Positions 1 to 5,952 of a stretch of DNA of 9,038 bases are shown piece after piece; the stretch's first letter is position 1, and each line of letters begins with the position of its first letter. The DNA lies in NCBI GenBank assembly GCA_946480525.1, contig CAMLLA010000153.1:1-9038 (forward strand). Direction: 5' to 3'. The position numbers and the translations under genes were made by a program. The notes beneath the pieces were generated by a model. The model had not been told where the DNA came from. It did no database searches and saw nothing but the letters and a program-made list of their open reading frames with translations. This stretch comes from an uncultured Asticcacaulis sp. GTDB taxonomy: Bacteria > Pseudomonadota > Alphaproteobacteria > Caulobacterales > Caulobacteraceae.

Positions 1-873
1 ATGTACGGCGCCTCCGGACGGCAATGGGTTGTTATGGGCGAGCCGGTTGGGGACGCCAGGGCCGCCGAGGATCTGTCATGGAAGCTGAAGGAGATGGCGT
101 CGCTGGCCAATGTCCGCCTGAGCTTCTACGAGGTGGGCCCTTCCGTCCTGCCGCTGATGATCGACCTCGACCTCAGGCCCTACAAGATCGGCGAGGAGGC
201 GATGATCGACACGGCCGGTTTCGATCTTTCCGGCAAGAAAGGCTACGGTTTCCGCCAGACGCTCAAGAAATATGAAACGCTGGAAGCGCGCTTCGAAGTG
301 ATCGCACCCGATGCGCTCGACGCCCATATGCCGCGCCTGAAAGTCGTGTCCGACGCCTGGCTGGAGAGCAAGAAGGCGAAGGAAAAGCGCTACTCACTCG
401 GCAGCTTCGATCCCGACTATATGCGCCTGACGCCAGTGGCGGTGGTATGGATCGGCGGCGAGATCATGGCCTTCGCCAATCTTTGGCCCCTGCAGTCGCG
501 CACCGTCCTGACGCTTGATCTCATGCGCTATCACCCGCAGTCTCCACCCAGCATCATGGAATACCTGTTCCTGCAATTGATCGCATACGCCCGCGAAAAC
601 GGCTACGCCAGTTTCAGCATGGGGCTGGCGCCGCTGGCGGGGCTTGAGGCGCGGCCGCTATCGAGCGCGTGGCCCAAGATCGCCTCGGTGATTTATCAGC
701 TGGGCGGCGACATCTATAACTTCCAGGGCCTGCGCGCCTACAAAGACAAGTTCAAACCGCGCTGGGAGCCGCGCTACATGGCCGTGCCCGGCCAGGAACA
801 GGCACTGGGCGCTGCACTGATGGCGGTGGTGGCGCTGGGCAACAAGCCGGCGGCTAGAAGCGACGACGTCTAA
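1..873 (+). CDS. mprF: MprF-like aminoacyl-phosphatidylglycerol synthase, C-terminal catalytic part (5' cut by window)
   Basis: The 290 visible residues match the C-terminal DUF2156/GNAT-like synthase domain of MprF. That domain transfers an amino acid (lysine or alanine in known members) from aminoacyl-tRNA to phosphatidylglycerol at the inner membrane, lowering surface negative charge. Family landmarks run in order: MYGASGRQWVVMGEPVG (1-17), YEVGPSVLPL (43-52), KIGEEA (62-67), SDAWLESK then YSLGSFD (117-137), IMAFANLWP (155-163), DLMRYHP (173-179), FSMGLAPLAGL (205-215) and YNFQGLRAYKDKFKPRWEPRYM (239-260). Full-length MprF has an N-terminal multi-pass flippase region and is about 850 residues. 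The ATG at base 1 falls in what is normally an internal motif of the family, so the gene very probably begins upstream of the window and this ATG is not the true start. The substrate amino acid cannot be read from the sequence. Its stop overlaps the convergent sfsA stop by 4 nt. Confidence 0.88.
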   Translation: MYGASGRQWVVMGEPVGDARAAEDLSWKLKEMASLANVRLSFYEVGPSVLPLMIDLDLRPYKIGEEAMIDTAGFDLSGKKGYGFRQTLKKYETLEARFEVIAPDALDAHMPRLKVVSDAWLESKKAKEKRYSLGSFDPDYMRLTPVAVVWIGGEIMAFANLWPLQSRTVLTLDLMRYHPQSPPSIMEYLFLQLIAYARENGYASFSMGLAPLAGLEARPLSSAWPKIASVIYQLGGDIYNFQGLRAYKDKFKPRWEPRYMAVPGQEQALGAALMAVVALGNKPAARSDDV

Positions 874-1604
874 CAGATCGTCAGGCTGCGGCGAAAGTAG
901 AGGCCGTCGGGCGCCAGTTCGAAGCTGAGCGCCTGGAACTCGACACCAGCGGCGCGCGCCGCGTCATAGGCGCGGGCAAAGCCCGGATCGCAGTCGCGGG
1001 CGATGTCGAAGCGTTCGACGTCGTGGCGTTGGACGCAAAAGATGACGACGGCGCGAAAGCCCGCATGGACCATCTCGATCAGTTCATAGAGGTGCTTGGC
1101 GCCGCGTTCCGTCACGCAGTCGGGAAATTCGGCCAGGCCGGGGTTACGCGACAGGTGGACATTCTTGATTTCGATGTAGGCGTCCGGACGCGTGGCGTGA
1201 CCTGTGGCCAGCAGGTCGATGCGCGAATTGACGCCATACTTCACCTCAGGCCGGAGGTTGGCATAGCCCGACAGTTCCGGGATCAGGCCTGCGCGGATGG
1301 CGGCGGGAATGAGACGGTTCGGCCACTGCGTATTGACGCCGACCCAGGTGCCGCGCTCTTGCAATGCCTCTAAACGGTATTGCAATTTGCGCTTGGGATC
1401 GCCGACGTGGGTGAGCAGTGCCAGGTTACCGGGCGCAAGCAGCCCCAGCATCTTGCCCGGGTTGGGGCAGTGTGCTGTACTGGTCTCACCCGTAATCGTT
1501 TCATCCAGTTCGACATCGGCGAAGAATCGCTTGTATCGCATACGCAGGCGGCCTGTTTTCAGGCCGGTGAAGCGGATCAGCGGACTTTCCGGAGCTTTTG
1601 CCAT
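870..1604 (-). CDS. sfsA: SfsA family protein (sugar fermentation stimulation protein homologue)
   Basis: The 244-residue product has the usual length of SfsA (E. coli about 234). It carries AHCPNPGKM (44-52), GVNSRIDLL (124-132), YIEIKNVHL (143-151) and FPDCVTERGAKHLYEL (160-175), which are the family signatures. D130, E145 and K147 have the spacing of a PD-(D/E)XK nuclease-like site, a fold to which SfsA proteins have been assigned. E. coli SfsA was described as a DNA-binding protein affecting maltose genes; its real activity is poorly established, so no precise role is claimed here. The reading frame stays open up to 1769, but the start at 1604 is chosen because the family homology begins with MAKAPESPLIRFTG and the longer form would run deep into the cinA-like gene. 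A weak GGAA lies 9 nt upstream of this ATG. The start codon overlaps that of the divergent cinA-like gene within a CATG. Confidence 0.92.
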   Translation of the reverse strand: MAKAPESPLIRFTGLKTGRLRMRYKRFFADVELDETITGETSTAHCPNPGKMLGLLAPGNLALLTHVGDPKRKLQYRLEALQERGTWVGVNTQWPNRLIPAAIRAGLIPELSGYANLRPEVKYGVNSRIDLLATGHATRPDAYIEIKNVHLSRNPGLAEFPDCVTERGAKHLYELIEMVHAGFRAVVIFCVQRHDVERFDIARDCDPGFARAYDAARAAGVEFQALSFELAPDGLYFRRSLTIC

Positions 1605-2397
1605 GACGACTAATTCCAATCCGACCGCCGCCATCATGATTATCGGCGACGAAATTCTGTCGGGTCGTACCGTGGATTCGAACGTCAACACAATCGCCCG
1701 ATTTCTGGGCGCGCTCGGCGTCGACCTCAACGAGGTGCGCATGGTGCGCGATGACGAGGCCCAGATCATCGAGGCGGTGCGCGGCCTGAGCCGAACTTAC
1801 GACTACGTGCTGACGACCGGCGGCATCGGCCCGACGCACGACGACATCACCGCCGACTGCATGGCCAAGGCTTTCAATGTGGACATCAGCGAACACCCCG
1901 TGGCGCTGAGGCTGTTGCAGGAGCGCGCCGAAAAGGCTGGCTGGACATTGAACGACAATAGCCGCCGCATGGCGCGCATCCCGCACGGCGCCGAGCTGAT
2001 CGCAAACCCGGTATCGGCCGCGCCGGGCTTCCAGATCGGCAATGTCTTCGTCATGGCCGGCGTTCCCAAGATCATGGAGGGCATGCTGGCCGACGTCGCG
2101 CCGCGTCTGAGGACCGGGCGCAAGGTGCTGTCGCGGACGCTGCGCCTTAACTTCATCGGCGAAAGCTGGGCGGCGGACGCCCTGCGCGATATCGACAAGC
2201 GCTATGCCGACCTGTCGCTGGGCAGCTATCCGTTCGGCCTGCTGCCAGGCGAATTCGGCACGCAGCTGGTGGTGCGCGGCCAGGACCCGGAGACGCTGGA
2301 TGCTGCCGTTTCCGAGCTGAAGACGGCGCTAGAGCCTGTCGTGGAAGAGGGGCGCAAGCGCAATCCGCAGGCCGGCCTCGAAGAAATCGCCGGATAA
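1603..2397 (+). CDS. CinA N-terminal-type protein (competence/damage-inducible protein A, MoaB/Mog-like domain)
   Basis: The 264-residue protein is the short form of the CinA family (COG1058). It contains only the molybdopterin-binding-like domain and lacks the C-terminal PncC-type nicotinamide-nucleotide amidase half. Motifs are GDEILSGRTVDSN (15-27), TTGGIGPTHDDIT (71-83) and NVFVMAGVPKIM (147-158). COG1058 members have been reported as ADP-ribose/FAD pyrophosphatases; whether this one has that activity is inference, and a cytosolic location is expected. The start at 1603 has a clear GGAG Shine-Dalgarno sequence at 1591-1594 with 8-nt spacing, and MTTNSNPTAAIMIIGDEIL matches the usual beginning of the family. 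The frame is open further upstream to 1297, but that part only shadows sfsA. A possible internal start at 1636 would remove residues before the first strand and is less likely. The gene is 26 nt upstream of the M28 peptidase gene and may be co-transcribed with it. Confidence 0.9.
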   Translation: MTTNSNPTAAIMIIGDEILSGRTVDSNVNTIARFLGALGVDLNEVRMVRDDEAQIIEAVRGLSRTYDYVLTTGGIGPTHDDITADCMAKAFNVDISEHPVALRLLQERAEKAGWTLNDNSRRMARIPHGAELIANPVSAAPGFQIGNVFVMAGVPKIMEGMLADVAPRLRTGRKVLSRTLRLNFIGESWAADALRDIDKRYADLSLGSYPFGLLPGEFGTQLVVRGQDPETLDAAVSELKTALEPVVEEGRKRNPQAGLEEIAG

Positions 2398-2423
2398 AAC
2401 AACTTGGAACGAGGATGTATGAG

Positions 2424-3887
2424 ATGAAAACCGTGACCGCAGGCCTTTTGGCCGCATTGGCCTTGAGTGCCGGAACGACTGCCGGCGCGGCGCCGAAGTC
2501 CAAGGCGAAGCCTGTGGCGGCCGCGTCCGCCCTGGCGTCCGAGCCGGTCGAGGTCCAGGCCGCGGCCTTGCGCGATGCCGCGCTGAAATCCGACGTCGCC
2601 TACGACTTCGTCGCTCAGATGACGACGCGTTTCGGCGCCCGCCCGGCCGGCGGCGAAGCCGAACGCAAGGCATCGGAATGGTCCGTCGAAGAACTGAAGA
2701 AGATGGGCTTCCAGAATGTCCATCTCCAGACCTTCCCGCTCTACGGCTGGGAACGCGGCGCCGAGAGCATCGAAATCACCGCGCCGTTCCCGCAGAAGCT
2801 GGTCGGCACGGCGCTCGGCGGTTCGACGGCCGGTGTCGCCGACGCCGAAGCCGTCATGTTCGAGACCTATCAGGAATTCCTCGACAGCACGACCGACCTG
2901 ACCGGCAAGATCGTCGTAATCCTGCAGCCGATGGCGCGCGCCAGCAACGGCTCGGGCTACGGCCGCATGTCCGGATCCGTCAGATCGGCTGGGCCGGGCG
3001 CCGCGCAAAAACGTGGCGCCGCGGGCTTCGTCATGCGCTCGCTGGGGACTGAGACCGACCGATTCGCGCACGCTGGCGCGACGACTTGGACAGACGGTAA
3101 GGGTATCCCGTCCATGGCTATCAGCCCGCCCGACGCCGAGGCGCTCGGCCGTATCCTCAAGCTGCAGAAAAAGGGCGAGGCCGGGCCGCTGCGCCTGCGC
3201 ATGGCCAGCGGCGCGAAGTTCTTAGGCTTAGGCCAATCGCAGAACGTCGTCGCCGATGTCGTCGGCAGCGAAAAGCCTGAAGAAGTCATCGTCATGGGCG
3301 GGCATATCGATAGCTGGGACTTAGGGACCGGTGCCATCGACGACGCGTCTGGCCTGGGCATCACCATGGCCGCGGCCAAGACGATCATCGATTCGGGCCT
3401 TAGGCCTAAGCGCACCATCCGAGTCGTTTTCTGGGGTTCGGAAGAGGTTTCGCAACCGGAAGGCTTCGGCGACGCCGGTGGTGGCAAGTTCCGCGATGTC
3501 TATCGCGACAAGCTTTCGAACTTCATCGCCGCGGGTGAATCGGATTTCGGCGCCGGCAAGGTTTACGCGATCAGCCTGATGCCGACCGAGGACAAGGCCT
3601 TCCTGACCAAGCTCGGCAATGTGCTTTATCCGTTGGCTGTCTATATTGACGCAAAGGCCGTGCCGACCGGCGGCGTCGACAGCGGGCCTTTGCACGAATC
3701 GGGCGTTCCGGCGTTCGATCTCGAACAGGACGGCTACGACTATTTCGATGTCCACCATACGGCCAATGACGTCATCGAGCGCATCGATCCGGCGCAGATG
3801 AAGCAGAACGTTGCGGCCTGGACGGCGACGGTGTGGATGCTGGCCAACACGAACGTCACTTTCACCCGCCCCGAAATCAAAAAGTAA
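2424..3887 (+). CDS. Exported M28-family zinc metallopeptidase (carboxypeptidase Q-like)
   Basis: The 487-residue protein has an N-terminal signal peptide (about 1-22, cleavage near AGA/APK) and a low-complexity Ala/Lys linker. A PA-like insert lies around 120-260, followed by the M28 catalytic core. The metal and catalytic residues are all present: H294 and D296 in GGHIDSWD, D306 in GAIDDASG, E340-E341 in FWGSEE, D374 in GESDFG and H445 in FDVHHTAND. The arrangement resembles plasma glutamate carboxypeptidase/carboxypeptidase Q (M28B), so a periplasmic di-zinc amino- or dipeptidase is expected; the substrate is unknown. The start at 2424 is preferred over the in-frame ATG at 2415 because the GAGG at 2411-2414 is 9 nt away from 2424 but directly abuts 2415. 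The gene probably forms an operon with the cinA-like gene. Leucine codons in the core are locally odd: three TTA codons (3222, 3228, 3321) lie in a stretch otherwise using CTG/CTC, within a cluster of CTTAGG hexamers. Confidence 0.92.
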   Translation: MKTVTAGLLAALALSAGTTAGAAPKSKAKPVAAASALASEPVEVQAAALRDAALKSDVAYDFVAQMTTRFGARPAGGEAERKASEWSVEELKKMGFQNVHLQTFPLYGWERGAESIEITAPFPQKLVGTALGGSTAGVADAEAVMFETYQEFLDSTTDLTGKIVVILQPMARASNGSGYGRMSGSVRSAGPGAAQKRGAAGFVMRSLGTETDRFAHAGATTWTDGKGIPSMAISPPDAEALGRILKLQKKGEAGPLRLRMASGAKFLGLGQSQNVVADVVGSEKPEEVIVMGGHIDSWDLGTGAIDDASGLGITMAAAKTIIDSGLRPKRTIRVVFWGSEEVSQPEGFGDAGGGKFRDVYRDKLSNFIAAGESDFGAGKVYAISLMPTEDKAFLTKLGNVLYPLAVYIDAKAVPTGGVDSGPLHESGVPAFDLEQDGYDYFDVHHTANDVIERIDPAQMKQNVAAWTATVWMLANTNVTFTRPEIKK

Positions 3888-3913
3888 GGGCCTTTACCTG
3901 ACCGGCCAATTGG

Positions 3914-3936
3914 GGCAGAAGGCTTGTCCTTCTGCC
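3914..3936 (+). terminator. Perfect 9-bp hairpin without U-tract downstream of the M28 gene
   Basis: GGCAGAAGG (3914-3922) and CCTTCTGCC (3928-3936) pair perfectly around a 5-nt loop, starting 27 nt after the peptidase stop codon and ending 16 nt before the tRNA. No run of T follows on either strand, so it is not a canonical intrinsic terminator. It could be a mRNA 3'-end stabilising hairpin, a Rho-associated end, or a structure used to separate the mRNA from the tRNA precursor. The hairpin is seen directly; its role is inferred. Confidence 0.4.
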
Positions 3937-3952
3937 ATCCAATACGGTTTAT

Positions 3953-4038
3953 GCGGGCGTGGCGAAATGGTAGACGCTACGGACTTAAAATCCGTCGGGA
4001 GCAATCCCATGCCGGTTCGAGTCCGGCCGCCCGCACCA
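3953..4038 (+). tRNA. tRNA-Leu (anticodon UAA)
   Basis: This 86-nt class II tRNA has its CCA tail encoded. The acceptor stem GCGGGCG (3953-3959) pairs with CGCCCGC (4028-4034), followed by discriminator A and CCA (4036-4038). The anticodon stem ACGGA/TCCGT (3979-3983, 3991-3995) encloses the loop CTTAAAA, giving TAA at 3986-3988. The long variable arm has a GGGA/TCCC stem (3997-4000, 4005-4008), as expected for leucine. The T arm is GCCGG/CCGGC with TTCGA (4011-4027). It decodes UUA and UUG, the rare leucine codons of a high-GC genome. It sits alone, convergent to the propeller lipoprotein gene with a 24-nt gap. I see no integrase gene and no repeated 3' end that would mark it as an integration site. 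Confidence 0.97.
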
Positions 4039-4062
4039 CCCGTCCTTAAGGATGTCCCCCAC

Positions 4063-4947
4063 TCAATTGGACGGACCGTCGCATTTCGGTGGCCATGCCT
4101 CTTTCGTTCCTGGGACGAGGTCGATGACGTACATCTCGCCGGAGCGCTTGGTGTCGGCTTGGGCGAACAACAGCCGCGTCGCCTGCGGCGAAAGCAGCGG
4201 GCCAACCTGAAAGACGTCAGGCTTGGCCGGAATGCTTTCGCGTTCCACCCAGCTGTCCCCGGTCTTTTCGAAGTGATACAGATGCGATCTGTCTCCTCGA
4301 TCCGCTACCACGACCATGGTGCGGCCACCGCGTGAGATCTCCGCCTCATACTCGAAAGCTGCCGTGCTGACAGGGGCGCCGACATTGGCGACCTGCCATT
4401 GGCCGTCATGCTGGCTAGCGACGTAGATGTCGCCGCCGCCATGTCCACCGTCGCGGGCGGAGCCGAAGTAGAGGTTTCCTGACGCATCGGCACGGGGAAG
4501 CAGTTCCGAGGCCGTCGAATTCACCGGCGCGGGCAGTCTTTGCGGTGGCCCCCAGCCGTCGTCGACGCGATCGACATACCAAATGTCGAAATCGTCGCTG
4601 CCTGGAGCATGGCGTGTCGATATATAATACAGACGCTTGCCGTCCGGCGTGATGCCAGGGTCCGATTCGATCGCCGGGGGCGGTGCGGCGAAGGGCACGG
4701 GCATTGGCAGGCTCCAGCCGTTTGCCTCGCATTGGGACCAGTAGAGCCTGTACGTGCGGAAGGCTGGATCGCTCCTGAAAAAATACATTTCGCGGCCATC
4801 AGCCGTAAAGGTCGGTGTGGTTTCGTACTGGTCGCTGGCGATCGCCTCCGGCGTCCAGCGCTGAGCCGCTGGCGGGGGAGAGGCTTTCGACGCGCAGCCG
4901 GTGAGTACGGCCAGGGCGACAAGGCTGGCGAAGGGCATCCGGTTCAT
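4063..4947 (-). CDS. Beta-propeller (PD40/TolB-like) lipoprotein
   Basis: The 294-residue product has a lipoprotein signal peptide with lipobox LTGC, so C18 would be acylated and the protein anchored to a membrane on its periplasmic face. The mature part contains repeated WD40-like/PD40 units: TPTFTADGREMYFFRS (44-59), DPGITPDGKRLYYIST (96-111), a unit ending YFGSARDGGHGGGDIYVAS (160-178), EAEISRGGRTMVVVADR (201-217) and GPLLSPQATRLLFAQAD (249-265). These resemble TolB C-terminal blades, which mediate binding rather than catalysis. The start is placed at 4947 because the lipoprotein signal begins there and the ATG overlaps the RidA-like stop as ATGA, implying translational coupling. The frame is open to 4980 but that extension has no signal logic. 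Ligand and partner are unknown; the exported RidA-like protein is the obvious candidate partner. Confidence 0.8.
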   Translation of the reverse strand: MNRMPFASLVALAVLTGCASKASPPPAAQRWTPEAIASDQYETTPTFTADGREMYFFRSDPAFRTYRLYWSQCEANGWSLPMPVPFAAPPPAIESDPGITPDGKRLYYISTRHAPGSDDFDIWYVDRVDDGWGPPQRLPAPVNSTASELLPRADASGNLYFGSARDGGHGGGDIYVASQHDGQWQVANVGAPVSTAAFEYEAEISRGGRTMVVVADRGDRSHLYHFEKTGDSWVERESIPAKPDVFQVGPLLSPQATRLLFAQADTKRSGEMYVIDLVPGTKEAWPPKCDGPSN

Positions 4948-5387
4948 GCGACGGCCACAGCCTCGATCTCGATCAGCCACGCTTCGTCGAATATCGTGGC
5001 GATAATGACGGTAAGTGCCGGCGTATGGCCACCCAGGACCTCATGGCGCACCCGGGTATTCTCCGCGCGATAGCGCCGGTCGGCCAGGAAGATCGTCACC
5101 TTGGCAAGGTTCTCGATCGTCATGCCGGCGTGCGTCAGCTGCTTGATAACCTTGCGCCAGGCCAGCCGCGCCTGATCGGCGAAATCGCCGGGCACCTTGC
5201 CGTCTTCATAGGCCGGCACCTGGCCGCTGATGAACAGCCAGCGGTCGGGCGAACGCACCAGCGTGGCTTGGGCGTAGGAAGTGTCTTCGGGGTGAATGGG
5301 TTCGATTTTCACAGGCCTGGCTTTCGTTGCGCCCGGCGAGCCAAGGGCGGTCAGTAAAAGCGTGATTGCAAAGCGCCGGTTTAACAT
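4944..5387 (-). CDS. RidA/YjgF/UK114-family protein with predicted signal peptide
   Basis: The 147-residue product is about 20 residues longer than cytosolic RidA. The extra N-terminus (1-23, MLNRR then the hydrophobic FAITLLLTALG, ending ATKA) looks like a Sec signal peptide, so a periplasmic location is inferred. The RidA fold is recognised from LFISGQVP (51-58), DFADQARLAWRKVIKQL (68-84), LAKVTIFLAD (94-103) and IEIEAVAVA (139-147). RidA enzymes hydrolyse 2-aminoacrylate and other enamines/imines using an arginine in the PAR motif (R105 in E. coli). Here the equivalent tripeptide is PAL (123-125), so classical deaminase activity is unlikely and a binding or different hydrolytic role is more plausible. 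It is first in a two-gene unit with the propeller lipoprotein (ATGA overlap) and divergent from an Lrp-type regulator. Its ribosome-binding site is weak. Confidence 0.85.
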   Translation of the reverse strand: MLNRRFAITLLLTALGSPGATKARPVKIEPIHPEDTSYAQATLVRSPDRWLFISGQVPAYEDGKVPGDFADQARLAWRKVIKQLTHAGMTIENLAKVTIFLADRRYRAENTRVRHEVLGGHTPALTVIIATIFDEAWLIEIEAVAVA

Positions 5388-5428
5388 GCCTATTTACATA
5401 GCCGGGCGATGCGTTCGCGTCTTTCGCC

Positions 5429-5453
5429 CAAATGGCGGTTTCGCCGCCATTTG
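5429..5453. promoter_or_regulatory. Perfect 10-bp inverted repeat between ridA-like and lrp-like genes (candidate operator)
   Basis: CAAATGGCGG (5429-5438) and its exact reverse complement CCGCCATTTG (5444-5453) are separated by TTTCG. The element lies in the 84-bp divergent intergenic gap, 18 nt upstream of the Lrp-type start codon. Lrp/AsnC regulators commonly bind dyad sites in the control region they share with a divergent target and repress their own gene, so this is the natural operator candidate. Because it could also lie in the 5' leader of the lrp mRNA, just before its Shine-Dalgarno sequence, an RNA hairpin role is an alternative. Confidence 0.5.
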
Positions 5454-5471
5454 AACCATCGGGACTTCAGA

Positions 5472-5894
5472 ATGGATGACGTCGACCGTCAGATTGTCGC
5501 CCTACTGCGCCAGGACGCGCGGGCGCCGCTCAAGACCATCGCCGGAAAGATCGGACTTGCCCGTAGTTCGGTCCGGGCGCGCATTGCGCGTCTCGAAGCG
5601 GAGCAACTGATTACGGGATACCGGGCTGAAGTGGCGATGGAAAAGGCCGGAGGCGTGGCGGCCATGGTCTGCCTGGAACTTGCCAGCACGCCGATGCCGG
5701 AGGTCGTAGCTGCCATTGTCGCCGATCCGGCGGTCGACCGGTGCTATTCGCTGGCGGGTGACATCGACCTTCTTGTTGAAATATCACATATGAGTTCCGC
5801 TGGCCTCAATGATGCCCGTGACCGTCTGTCGGTGCTGCCCGGGGTCGTCCGGGCGCGAACCTTCCTGATCCTGAAGCGGGACAAGGCGGGGTGA
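5472..5894 (+). CDS. Lrp/AsnC-family transcriptional regulator
   Basis: The 140-residue protein has the standard length and two-domain layout of the family. An AsnC-type helix-turn-helix spans about 2-55 (DDVDRQIVALLRQDAR, recognition helix around RSSVRARIARLE at 31-42). A RAM/ligand-sensing domain spans about 64-138, with the typical YSLAGDIDLLVEI (92-104). Such proteins form octamers and sense amino acids or related metabolites; the effector cannot be predicted here. The start at 5472 is chosen because family homology begins MDDVDRQI and a GGGA at 5461-5464 lies 7 nt upstream. The frame is open to 5409, but that extension would include the inverted repeat at 5429-5453 and has no homology. 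It is divergent from the RidA-like/propeller pair, which it may regulate along with itself. Confidence 0.92.
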   Translation: MDDVDRQIVALLRQDARAPLKTIAGKIGLARSSVRARIARLEAEQLITGYRAEVAMEKAGGVAAMVCLELASTPMPEVVAAIVADPAVDRCYSLAGDIDLLVEISHMSSAGLNDARDRLSVLPGVVRARTFLILKRDKAG

Positions 5895-5904
5895 GACAAG
5901 AAAT

Positions 5905-5930
5905 AAGGCGGCAGGTCACCCCACCGCCTT
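5905..5930. terminator. Shared hairpin between convergent lrp-like and phoH genes
   Basis: AAGGCGG (5905-5911) pairs with CCGCCTT (5924-5930), 11 nt after the lrp stop and 23 nt after the phoH stop. On the plus strand it runs into TTTGCTG, on the minus strand into ATTTCTTG. The U-tracts are short, so it is a weak bidirectional terminator at best. A second copy of AAGGCGG at 5883-5889 can compete for the same 3' arm. Confidence 0.5.
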
Positions 5931-5952
5931 TGCTGTTCATGCTGCCCGGAGA

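Noticed and set aside
2226..3071. 281-codon minus-strand open frame
   Set aside because: It is antisense to the cinA-like and M28 genes, which have clear homology and Shine-Dalgarno sequences; its composition is typical of a reverse-strand shadow.
3907..4070. CAATTGG on both sides of tRNA-Leu as possible attachment repeats
   Set aside because: Only 7 bp match, the repeat is not the tRNA 3' end, and no integrase or mobile gene is present.
4040..4080. Terminator after the tRNA
   Set aside because: Short pairings (CCGTCC with GGACGG, GACGG with CCGTC) exist, but there is no U-tract on either strand and the loop of the first is 23 nt.
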